A DNA stretch of 64,000 nt, taken from Rotaria sordida (Eukaryota > Rotifera > Eurotatoria > Philodinida > Philodinidae). The stretch covers positions 7,769-71,768 of the forward strand of contig CAJNOL010000637.1 of assembly GCA_905250125.1 (NCBI GenBank), read 5' to 3'. Made by a program: the position numbers and the translations under genes. The notes below the pieces were generated by a model. That model was given only the letters and a program-made list of their open reading frames with translations, did not search any database and was not told where the DNA came from. Shown piece by piece: positions 23,862 to 34,735 of this stretch (positions are counted from its first letter, which is position 1; every line of letters starts with the position of its first letter).

Positions 23862-25804
23862 TTATAACTTATATTTAGAATTCGTTATAATCAATGGTTT
23901 ATTTAAATAAAGCTTATTATGATCAGCATCAAATACCGGATGACTTTTATAATGTTCAATAAGATCATTTAATGAATTAAATGAACGTTTACCAATTATA
24001 TATCGATTACCATCATCAGATAATTCAATACGAAAATGACGAATTGTATTGATATCATCAAGAATACTTAATGAATAATTTCCAATCTATTAACAAAATA
24101 AAAAAAAAAGAGAATTTTTATATAAAAAAAAAAAAGACCAAAATTAAACACAATACTCGTCGTTCACTGTCTCGTATAAGATAATCGCCTTTTTCATTTC
24201 CATATAATTTTAAATAATTTTCAGCATCATCACGACTTAATAAACCATAATACCAAATTTCATTAATATATGGCGAATTATTTAATGTTAAAGTTTTTAA
24301 TTCATTAATTATATTTGATGTTGAATAATTATTATGTTGTATTAATGCTAAACATGAATTGATTTTTTGTTCATCATTTATATTATCATTATTACATGTA
24401 TCAAGTTTACCATCTGAATGTGCTAATTTTGTTGATTTTATAACAAATTCATATTCATCATTTGAATTTGTTATATGTAATGGATGTGAATTATGACGAA
24501 TTTGTTGGTGTTGATGTTGATGATGTTCAATTAAATTTGAATTAGCACTACTTGATGATGAAAGACCATTTGATGATAATGATACTGGAGAATTATGTTG
24601 ATTATTTATTTGATTTAATAAAGATAATGAATTTAAACTATCAGATGTTTTCTTTTAAGATTAAAAAATAAATAAAAATTTTAATTTAATTTAATTTTTT
24701 ATTTTTACTTCAATAAGATAATTTGATGGAAACCATCCAAGTTGTTTTTCATATTGTACAAGCCACCAACCATCAGTTTTTTTTTGTAAAACATTTACCC
24801 ATACACCTTTATTTAAACTAATTTCATCCTCACTTAAAAATACAAAAACAAAAACAAAAACAAAAATGAATAAGCAAATTTTTGGAATTTTTTTTTCTAT
24901 ATTTACCTTTCTGCATCATAACGAAATTTGACAAGTGCTGAAGAAATAATACGTTCATTATTATGACCATTGCTTAGAATGGATTTTTTTCCAAGACGTT
25001 TTGATATTATTTTATCAAGTAAAGAACGTTTTTCACGTCGAGCAAAATTTGATGGAATGTATCTTAACAGAAAAAAAAATTCATACATATATATGTATAT
25101 ATATAGACTTTCATTAAATCTACTATTAAAATATAATCATATAATACACTGAAGATTTACATAATAACACAAATATCTATATATGTATATTGATGTGAAA
25201 GATGAGACAGATGTGTATGTATTTGCAAAATGACAGAAAGATGAACTTTTTTTGTCGATGTTGTATGATCAAGGATAAGTATTCTTTTTTTTTTTTTGCT
25301 TTGCCAGATGGAGATTATGACCATTTAAATGATTATTTTATGAAGTGATCTTCATTGAGAAAATGAAATTAAAACAAAGAAAAAAAAACTATGAATGAGA
25401 AATTTGTAAAGAATATTGTCTCAAGAGTATAGATACAATGAATAATTTACATTCATCATATACATACTTATGGATTAACTATAATTAGGAGTAACAAATG
25501 AGATGATTATGTATATAGGAAATGAATTACTTAAAATTAGTAGTCGACAACTGTTTTATTCGTTTTATGTACTTACCCTGTATCATCGGAATCGACACGT
25601 TTTACTTTCCACCATAGACATGTATCATCAAGTAATATAAGACGTTCATTTTTAGTAATTGTTAATTCATGACTATCTTGTGAATTATAGTTGAATTTTG
25701 CAACTACAATTTCACCACCATCTAAACAAAAACTATGTTTCTCTCTCTATATATATATTTTTTAATTAATTATACTTACTAGTACTATTATTATTTTGTT
25801 GCAT
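23862..25804 (-). CDS. NCK: NCK-type SH3-SH3-SH2 adaptor
   Basis: Six exons (25804-25780, 25721-25577, 25062-24907, 24832-24709, 24651-24157, 24086-23862) give about 389 aa. SH3-1 is at residues ~12-65 (VVAKFNY, KNERLILLDD, WWKVKR, GYIPSNF). SH3-2 is at ~94-149 (ALVKFRYDAE, DEISLNKG, DGWWLVQY, LGWFPSNYL). A ~130-residue Ser/Asn/His/Gln-rich linker follows, then an SH2 domain from W283 (WYYGLLSRDDAE) with the phosphotyrosine-binding Arg in YLIRDSE (R310). Order and sequence match NCK, which couples phosphotyrosine receptors to actin regulators. NCK normally has three SH3 domains; the third is absent, with the linker in its place. The start is uncertain: an in-frame ATG also exists at 25852, and an out-of-frame one follows a possible acceptor at 25833. 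Confidence 0.92.
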
Positions 25805-25852
25805 ATTGGTAGTAATATTGACGGCATTCCATCTACAATAAATATCGTGCAT

Positions 25853-27531
25853 TGACATCTAATTCTTTCTTTATTATAGAGATGTATCGCGAAGAGAAAG
25901 AGAAAAGAGAAAGTGGGACTGTCAATTTTTTTTTTTTTTTATACAATGCTGTTTTTATCTGCGTAGGCATAGAGCGAACGAACAGTTTCTTTTTTTTTAA
26001 ATACTTTTCAAACAATTATAAAAAAGAGGAGAGAAAAAAACCAGCATCAGCACATAGTTTATGGTTGAATGCATGATGCCACTCAAAAAAAAAAAAAAAA
26101 AAAAAAAATGACTTGACATAATGGGTTACCAGGCTCTCCCTTTATATGCTTGTTATACAAAAATCAGTACAATCCCATATATGTATTCTTTATCGTTCGT
26201 TTCTTTTTTTTTCTCCTTGCCTAGGTATAGTGTATAATGGATCAAATTTTTTCTTTTCTCTTCTTCTTCTTCTTCTTTTATCCAAATGTTCATATAAAGA
26301 AAGAGAAGACCTTGACAAAAAAAACATCCGAGTTAATTTTGCTATTTCAGGTGATCAACACGTTTTTTTTTATGAATGAATGCAAGCATCTTGATTATAA
26401 CAATAATAATCATATATGATGGATGAATGATTCGAAATATCTATCAACAACTATTTCTGCTATCATCGAAGGACATTCTTTATTCAACACAATGAAATAA
26501 ACATAACCTGACACTATCTTTCATAAAGAACAATGTTAACTGTTACATCATTCATTTCCAGATATCAAAATAATGATGAAGAAACAAAAAAAAAAAAAGA
26601 ACATCTATGTAATAAAATATATTAGTTTCCTATTAACACTACTATTATTAACTTTTATGATTAAGATGAAAATATAGAGGTGAGAAGAGAAAGAAAACAA
26701 AAAAAAAGAAAGAAAAGAACAACTAGCGAAAATAAAAGATATGCTGATAATTATTTGAACATATTCATTTGTCGTTTAATTGTGATATGAGAATAAATTA
26801 TCTCTCGCGAGGCTTCTTCACTAATGATATACACATTTATAAACAAAAACGACTTTTACTAGTGAATTATTGTTGTGGACAACCTCGATATAGAAGAGAT
26901 GAATGGGCAAGAATAACAATGTAAGAAAATAACCGTGAAATAAAAATTGTCAACGATCGATTCCCTTTGACTATATCATTTATCTTATTCATAGTACAAG
27001 ACAATTGTACAAAAAAGAAAAAAAAAAGAAGAAAAAAAAAAGAGAACAACCACATAACGCTTATCATCCTATTATAACACAGATCAGGATTAATCGAATG
27101 CACTAATATCAAAAAAACACTATGTACAATTATGCAAAAATGACGGTTGGAGGATAAAGAATATTAATAGAAAATAAAACAAATGTAAACAAAAAACATA
27201 ATAAATTTCTATAATATATATTTACCAGATTTGATGAATGTTCTTTCAATTTTGATTTATCCAATTAATAGAGACAATAAAAAACATACATTATCTTACA
27301 CCTTCGAAATAAATATATACATAATACAATCGACAAGCATACAGGGTCAAATCAAATATGAGTTACTATACATTTAACAGATCTCATTGCATGTAGCGCT
27401 CACTAAAATATTCGTCTTATTGGTTTAAATCTCTATTCAATTAGAACTTTGAATTAAAAAAAAAATTCTTTGTTTAGTTGGACGACTACTGTTTATTCTA
27501 AGAAAATTTACATTCTATAAAATTCTCTAAT
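25853..27531. other. Intergenic between the divergent NCK-like and SLBP genes
   Basis: About 1.7 kb that must contain both promoters. It is rich in poly(A)/poly(T) runs, including an A tract of about 25 nt at 26084-26108. Short open frames on both strands are low-complexity Phe/Lys/Ser peptides produced by these tracts. A TTTAG acceptor about 55 nt before the SLBP ATG is the only processing signal I would single out. Confidence 0.45.
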
Positions 27532-29873
27532 ATGTCAGCATCTAATACTCCAAAGTATATTAATTAATTTTTAACTAATAATTAATAAATTAATATATAT
27601 ATATATATTTGTTCTTTTTATTAAATATAGTCGCATACGTCATACACCTAAAACAGCTCGTGCCTATGAGTCAAGTGATGGTGGCACGCCAAGTCCAGCA
27701 CGTTTTCGTCCAAAACGTTATTGTGCTAATGAAACAAATGAAAAGTAAAGTTAAACAGAAAACAAAATGATATATTTTTTTTTTCCCTATATCAAGAATT
27801 TCTTTGTTAAGTTCACCACGACGAAATAAATATCATCCATATTCAGCTCCAATACATTTCGATGAAAATGCTAATGATCCATTTCATGATGAAAATCAAC
27901 GGTATAAAAAACATATATATTTACATTCAAACGATAAAAAAAAACCAGAATATGAATAGCATCTCAGCAATTCAAGACCACATTTCAGCGATTTTTGTGA
28001 AATTGATGACCGTAGAGTAATTACTGAAGAAAAAAGATTAAAGATGCTTGTGAAAATGAGCCAGGATTAAATGTTTGGTTTATTGTACAAGCTTGCTCAT
28101 TACTATATACCGGATTATGACGGAATATTTCTTATTAAAGTGCAATTTATTTAATAGTTCTATGAAAAAGAGTTACGTAGACTGAACACTTGATCCCAGC
28201 TCATTTTTTTCAAGCATCCTTAACTTTCTCCATCGATTTTCGACAGTACTGTTTCCATAAAATCATCAGAATGTACTGCTAATGTAATGTTTACTTTTTC
28301 TAAATTCAATTTTTAGTTACTATTGTACAAAGCTGACTTATTCAAATTTGACTATGAATAAAAAATTTGAGATCCTACCCCTATGAGAAATCTATTTTTG
28401 CCCCAAAAATAACCAATCTGACTGAGAATATGTCCGAGTCTTAATAGCTTACACAAGATATAAAGCTATCATAACACCAAAGGTGAAAAAGTAGATCTGT
28501 GCAAGACAAGAATTTCTTTTCGAAATCTAATAATATAGATTTCGGAGTGGTTTTAAAATACAGCCTTTTCTATTCAATTTAAAACTTTCTCAAGTTTTCT
28601 AACATATAAAACGATCGAGAAATCGTTGACAAAGGAGATATTCATGTTTGTTTTGTTATCGTTCGAACTTTTGAAATATTCTGTATTTATATATATTTAA
28701 AATTTCTTTTTTTTTGTGTTTTTATTTATACAATAGAACATCAAGTAAACCATCAACACCAAATAATCGTCCGAATAGACTTAATATAAAAAATGAAGAA
28801 AGACCAAGAACACCAAAACCTAGGTGGAGAGAAATTTAATTTTGTTTTTTTTTTTGTAATATTTTTTTTTCTGATAGTTTTGAAGAAGAACAACAAGAAT
28901 TACAAAAATCTTTATCAAAAGATTGGTGTGATAAAATGGATAATGAAGAAGCTGAAGAAAAAAAATTACATAGGTAAAACAAAAGAACGAAAGGATTAAT
29001 TTTAAAATAAAATTTACAAGTTATTTTTTTTTTGTTTTTTAATCTATATAGTTTTATACTTTATTTAAAACAATTTTCTGTTCATGAAAATAAAACAACT
29101 GAAGAAATTCTTTCATCTATTGAATGTTGTCCAAAAGGTTAAAATTTTATATATATATATATATGAATCATTAATAAATTATTCTTTATCTTTTATTTTA
29201 TATAGAACTTTTACGACGACAGAAAGAAATAAGTAAAGGAAAATTATCTAAAGCATATCAATCATATACATCAGCTATACCACGGTAGATTATCTTGTGT
29301 TTTTGTTGTTCTTCGTCTTACGTTTAGTTGTAACTTGAATTTTTATTTTTATTTTTTTTTAATGTAATAAAGAAAATCTCGTACAAGACAACATCCACGT
29401 ACACCATGCAAATATGCAAAAATGTCTCGACGTGGTTTCGATGGAGCTATTAAAGCATGGCGTCGAAAACTTCATGAATTTGGCACAGATAAGTATGTTA
29501 TTTAAAGAGAAACAATTAATGTTTAAGAATTTCAAAAAGAAAATTATTTGTTTTTGTTTTTTTTTTTGTAAATAATACAAATCTATTATTTAGAACAAAA
29601 GAAAATGGTAGTAATAATAATAATGATGATGATTCAATATCATTATCATCATCTCAACGTAGTGATGGTTATTCAACACCTTCATCAACATCAATGAATA
29701 TGGAAGATATTGATGAAAATTTTCTACCAGATTTATATGATTTTGAAGAATCACTTACAATTAATCCAAATAATGAAAATAAATATAGTTCAGTTATTGA
29801 TTTAGATGTAGCTGATTCAATGGATACAATTGTTAATAATGTTGATTCACGTTCAGCTATGGCATTAGATTAA
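27532..29873 (+). CDS. SLBP: Histone mRNA stem-loop binding protein
   Basis: Nine exons (27532-27554, 27631-27744, 27797-27901, 28737-28823, 28878-28973, 29052-29137, 29206-29284, 29373-29492, 29594-29873) encode about 329 aa (human 270). The RNA-binding domain lies at residues ~170-236: LLRRQKEISKGK, then the Tyr motif AYQSY, then HPRTPCKYAKMSRRGFDGAI and AWRRKLHEFG. This matches SLBP in order and spacing. The hallmark TPNK, whose Thr is phosphorylated, is TPCK here (T207). The N-terminal half is disordered with several S/T-P sites (TPKTAR, TPSPAR, PRTPKP), the usual layout for cell-cycle CDK control. SLBP binds the 3' stem-loop of replication-dependent histone mRNAs and drives their processing and translation. 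The C-terminal tail is acidic and Ser/Asn-rich. Confidence 0.9.
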
Positions 29874-30354
29874 ATAAAGAAAATAAGAAAAATCTAAATA
29901 AACATGATTATTATTTTTGTTGTTGTTAGTGTTATTGTTATCTTCTAATTTCATATATTTACTCGTGTTCATTCGCATCGAATGAGAAAAGTTAAACTCG
30001 TCAGATATTTTTCTTCTCTTCATTCGTTACTACATATTTTTTTTTTTTGTGGTGACTGTCAGATATATATATATATATATATGTATACAAAAGTACGTTG
30101 TTTGGATTGCTCTATATATATTTTTTTTGTATTTGTGTGCTGATATTCTTCTTTGTATATTTTTTTTTCTCTGGTCGACTTAACATTTAGCTAGTAGATT
30201 ATAAGAAGAAAAAAAAAATAGAACAACAAAAACAATTAAGATCAGCGATGCTTTATTGTGCATTAGCTTATTATATTGAAATATCCTTTCTCGAAAATAT
30301 AAATCATTTTTGTTCTTGTTTCATTTGCAGATTTAGTATTTCTGAAAAAGAAGA
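29874..30354. other. Intergenic, SLBP to AP3M1
   Basis: These 481 bp hold the SLBP 3' UTR and the AP3M1 5' region. I see T runs and a TA repeat (30062-30082). CATTTGCAG at 30322-30330 is a strong acceptor 24 nt before the AP3M1 start and defines a probable 5' UTR splice or trans-splice site. Confidence 0.45.
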
Positions 30355-33300
30355 ATGATTCATAGTCTATTTATTATTAACGGATCAGGGTAAATATTAG
30401 CATTCTTATCAAAAGTTTAATAATGTTCATATTAATCTTTTGTTTTTTTTTTGCGGCACTTTTTTTAGAGATGTTTTTATGGAAAAACATTGGAAAACAG
30501 TAGTAGGAAAATCAATATGCGATTATTTTTTTGAAGCTCAATCTAAGGTAAATTGAATTTTCTTTCTAGCATCTAAAATAAATATTTTTTAAATGTAGTG
30601 TGCCAATTCAGAAGATGTTCCACCTGTTATTGCCACACCTCATCATTATTTAATAAATATATTTCGCAATAGTCTCTATTTTGTTGCTGTACTCACCAAC
30701 GAAAGTAAGCTAGTATTTCGAATATTTTTTTTCAAATGTGAAATTTCGTCAATATATATGAGTACTAAACACCAATTGATCCTATTTATGATTCCATAAA
30801 CTTTTGAGACAAAAAAAGTCTATGACAAACTGAATATCTGTCTCAACAACATATTTTGGAATTCAAACTTTGCACAAATAATATTTTTGAAAAGAATAGT
30901 TCATTGTGTCTGAGTCAGATCAAGTCACTTCTTTTTGAAAAACTTGCTAAAATGTTTATAGCTAAAGAAGAAAGATTAATGGGTATAAGTCTTTTTACGA
31001 AGGAATGTTTTCAACTAATCAATCGTTTTCTTACTAAAAGTTACTGGATGATGAATTATCGATTATGGTGGCTCCGAAGTCTTTGCATACTAGTTTTCTA
31101 GAAAACCAGTATATGAAGGGATCAACATGGTCAATAACCTGTAGTTCAATAGCTTTCGTTAAAAAACCGATCGACCAACTAAAAAAACCTCCCTTGTTAA
31201 ATTTTTATCTAATTTCAATAGAGCTTTCTTAATAATATAAAATTCATAATGAAAACTGATTTATCATTTAGCGAGATTCCCTCTTAAGCTCAAAAAATAA
31301 TCGTCGGAGTCCATTCGTTTCTAACGGTATAGTATTATAACAATATATCATCATGTTTGAAATATATTTTTAGTTGCACCACTTTTTGTCATTGAATTTC
31401 TTCATCGTATAATGGATGTATTTGAAGATTATTTTGGTGAATGTACAGAAACATCACTCAAAGATAACTATGTTATTGTTTATGAAGTAAAAAAAAAAGA
31501 AATTTTTTTGTTCGTGTTTTATTTTTTATTAATATAATAGCTCTTGGATGAAATGCTTGATTCTGGTTTACCATTAGCAACAGAAACAAATATATTAAAA
31601 GAACTTATTAAACCACCAAATATATTTCGTAAAGTTGCAAATCTTGTTACCGGCGATAATACAAAGTAAGTCAAAAATTATTTGCATACTTTTTTTTTCA
31701 GTTTTAGCATTAATAATACAAAATATTAAAACAAAAAAAAAGCAGATAGACAATAGACTTAAAATTTCTTCTTCTAGCATTAGTAATACACTTCCATCTA
31801 GTCAATTATCAAATATTCCATGGCGTCGTATGGGTGTTAAATATACAAATAACGAAGCTTATTTTGATTTAATTGAAGAAATTGATGCTATTATTGATCG
31901 TAATGGAACTACAATTATGTGTGAAATTCAAGGATATGTAAGTGAATATATAGTTATGGTTATTGTGCGATGTCAAACAAAAAGAAAGAAAAGTATTTTT
32001 ATTAATAAGAAAAATTCTAAAAAAAAAACGGGTTGAAGTATTCATTTGAAATACAGGAGTCTTTTTTTTTGTCTTATTAAATATTAGTGTTGTAATGGCA
32101 CGTGAGGATGCAAAAAAAATATCTGTTGGAATGGAAACAGGTATCACATGGCGTCAATTAGGAATAAAACATCGAACAACAAATGAAGTTTTGTTGGATA
32201 TTATTGAAACACTTGATGCCATTGTTGATCAACGAGGAATAATTATCACTGCTGAAATCAGTGGTGTGGTACGAATATATGCATATACATAATGCTAAAT
32301 CATTAGAAAAGATTATGTAGATTGTTTTTTTTTTGCTATATGCACATTTTGATTGATTTTTCAAGTTTTATATTTGGAAAAATTTGTTTGACTATGTTCG
32401 TTTTTTTGTTTGTTTATGTATTTAGATTGATTGTTGTGTTAAATTAAGTGGTATGCCTGATTTAACATTATCATTTGTTAATCCACGATTATTGGATGAT
32501 GTTAGTTTTCATCCATGTGTAAGATTAAAAAAATGGGAGGTATGTTTTTTATTTAAATTTATTTGTTTTCTGAATGATTTAATATTTTGTTTTTTTTTTT
32601 TATTTTCTAAGAGTGAACGTGTTCTTTCATTTATTCCACCTGATGGAAATTTTCGTTTAATTTCATATCATATTGGTTCACAAAAGTAAGTTATTTGATA
32701 TCATATTGTACAAGGTGTTAGAAAAATTATCTATCATAAGCACGTGACAGAGTGTGAATGAGTACGTTCTTTCTCATGATGTACACTAATGTTGTTTTCG
32801 TTAGTTTAAAATGTCAACGAATAGGCCTACACAAACTGGTTTTATGATATTTTTTGTATCGACGTTTTTTTAATGAGTCAAGAACAATTTATTTTGACAA
32901 AAAAAGAACGTATATGTTACTCAAGATTTTTCAAGTAGCATGAAAATATTTTTGTAAAGTATGAGAAGAAAACTTTGATAGCGACAAGTTCAGAGTTACG
33001 AAAACAAAAAAAAGAAAAGGTATAGTTTTCAGTATTTATAAACTTTAAATTTATGAATAAAAACTTGCAAAACTCTTCTATGAACATAGGAAAAATTGAG
33101 TCAGTTGATTTGATTTAATCGCATTACAACAGATTTGTTAGTTTCCTTTTTTAGTTAGCGACTTTTCCGGACATCCTATATTTTTTCTCTATCAACAGAT
33201 GTCAATTTTAGTAAGTTAATTACTATCGTATGCTAGAAATTTACAAAGCTTTTTCTTGAAGAAGTGTGTTGAGTAGGGGAAATCAGACTTGTCAATAATT

Positions 33301-34185
33301 TTTTATTTATAGAAATTATAAAACTATCTTAAATGGAAGTTTTACTTATCGTGATGGTCAAACCGATCATCTACATGTAGTATGTTGTGAATATTCATAC
33401 ATTGATTAGAATAAAAAAAAAACAAATAAAATCTCAGAAAACATAGTTTTGATAGATTCGTAGGATTTTGATCTAAAGAATATTCAAAAAGTCTTCTATA
33501 TATTACATACATTGTTCAATTTGAATTGTAATAGACCTAATCATTCATGTTTTTCATTCTACACGGAATATATATATATATATAAATAAAATTACATCAT
33601 AGTAATATCTAAAATAAACTACATAATTTAAATGTAATTTTCAATTGATTTTATAGTACAATATCCATTCCAATTTATGTTAAACACAATATTCAATTTC
33701 GTGAAGGTAGTAATGGTCGATTTGAATTAACTGTTGGACCAAAACAAACAATGGGCAAAACTGTTCGTATTTATATTTTTGCTAAAATTATTTTCTTATT
33801 GAATTTTTTGTTTTTGTAGCTTGAATCTGTTGTTATTGAATGTGCAATGCCAAAAAGTGTACTTAATTGTACTTTAACTCCTACACAAGGCAAATCTACA
33901 TTTGATCCTGTAAAGAAAAATCTTGTTTGGGATATAGGTAAAATTGAAAGTAATACTCAAAATACTACACGTTTACCATCATTACGTGGAAATATTGTTT
34001 TATCAACTGGTCAACCAATACCTGAATCTAATCCAATATTAAATGTACGTTTTACATTAAATCAAATAGCTATATCAGGTATACGTGTACAACGTGTTGA
34101 TATGCATGGAGAAAAATATAAACCATTTAAAGGTGTTAAATATATAACAACAGTTAAAAAAGGTCGATTTCAAATTCGAACATAA
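30355..34185 (+). CDS. AP3M1: AP-3 complex subunit mu
   Basis: Exons: 30355-30389, 30469-30547, 30599-30704, 31374-31486, 31541-31665, then either 31778-31937 (6A) or 32088-32268 (6B), then 32426-32539, 32612-32685, 33657-33762, 33820-34185. The product is 425 aa with 6A (human mu3A: 418) or 432 aa with 6B. The longin-like N domain begins MIHSLFIINGSGDVFMEKHW. The mu-homology domain contains GVKYTNNEAYFD (6A), LSGMPDLTLSF, VSFHPCVRL, FIPPDGNFRLISY, GPKQTMGKT, AISGIRV and GEKYKPFKGVKY. AP-3 sorts cargo with YxxPhi signals to lysosomes and lysosome-related organelles. The gene carries two alternative versions of the exon that opens the mu-homology domain, described separately. A 669-bp and a 971-bp intron interrupt otherwise short introns. 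Confidence 0.97.
31778..31937 (+). other. AP3M1: AP3M1 alternative exon 6A (canonical version)
   Basis: One base completes a codon left open by exon 5, then 53 codons end in phase 0 at TAT|GTAAGT. It encodes SNIPWRRMGVKYTNNEAYFD followed by LIEEIDAIIDRNGTT, very close to the AP-3 mu family consensus. In mu2 the matching segment reads ELFLDVLE and supplies the Phe and Asp that contact the signal tyrosine. Here the aligned residues are Tyr and Asp (EAYFDLIE). Confidence 0.85.
32088..32268 (+). other. AP3M1: AP3M1 alternative exon 6B (diverged duplicate)
   Basis: The acceptor AAATATTAG at 32079-32087 and donor GTG|GTACGA after 32268 bound 1 + 60 codons, the same entry and exit phases as exon 6A. 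It encodes GITWRQLGIKHRTTNEVLLD followed by IIETLDAIVDQRG, a clear but strongly diverged duplicate of 6A with a longer N-terminal part. No stop interrupts the frame. The residue matching the signal-pocket aromatic is Leu (EVLLDIIE); the Asp is kept. Inclusion of both exons, or neither, shifts the frame. Confidence 0.8.
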
Positions 34186-34453
34186 TTTTATTTAGTTATT
34201 TATTTCTTTTTTTTGAAATTATTTGTGCAATAGAAAACGACGAAAAACAAAAAAAAAAGAATTTTTATGAATATTATTCTGCATTTTATGATTTGATTTT
34301 TTTCTTTCGTTTATTTGTATTGATGTTGTCTTTTAGTTTCAATTGATAATTAAACAAAACAATAAAACAAAAAAAAAAAAAAATCAAAGTTCAGAAATTA
34401 ATCGATACTTTTTGTTTCTAGATTTAACAAAAAAAAAAAACCAAAATATAAAA

Positions 34454-34735
34454 ATGGGTAAACGAGGTCGTAAACCAATGAAAAGTGATTCAAATACACG
34501 ATTAGAAAAAAGTCGTGAAAGTGCTCGACAATGTCGTCATAGAAAAAAACTTCGTTATGAATATTTAGAAGAACTTGTTACTGATCGAGAAAAGGCTATT
34601 ATACAATTACAACAAGAATTGGAACGTATTCGTACAATTTGTCAATATTTAGATCAAAATGGAATTAATAATGAAATACGTCAAGAATTAACACAATGGA
34701 CAGATGATCCTGAAATTGCTACTTTAATTAAATAA
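34454..34735 (+). CDS. CREBL2: CREBL2-like bZIP protein
   Basis: A single exon encodes 93 aa (human CREBL2: 120). The basic region begins KRGRKPMKSDSNTRLEKSRE and continues with SARQCRHRKKLRYEYLEELV, followed by a short leucine zipper (heptads through about residue 70). KRGRKP and RKKLRYEYLEELV are characteristic of CREBL2, an atypical small bZIP factor linked to metabolic and adipogenic transcription in mammals. The longer frame opening at 34343 is not used as a start because its first 37 codons are Lys/Asn-rich tract and a TTTCTAG acceptor at 34415-34421 lies 32 nt before the chosen ATG. The gene starts only 268 bp after the AP3M1 stop, on the same strand. Confidence 0.86.
   Translation: MGKRGRKPMKSDSNTRLEKSRESARQCRHRKKLRYEYLEELVTDREKAIIQLQQELERIRTICQYLDQNGINNEIRQELTQWTDDPEIATLIK

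Noticed and set aside
32088-32268. Exon 6B as an assembly duplication of 6A
   Set aside because: The two exons differ at most positions and in length, and their flanking introns differ. A collapsed or repeated assembly would be nearly identical.
34343-34453. Upstream start for the CREBL2-like protein
   Set aside because: The first 37 codons are Asn/Lys tracts, and a TTTCTAG acceptor lies between this start and the conserved bZIP start.
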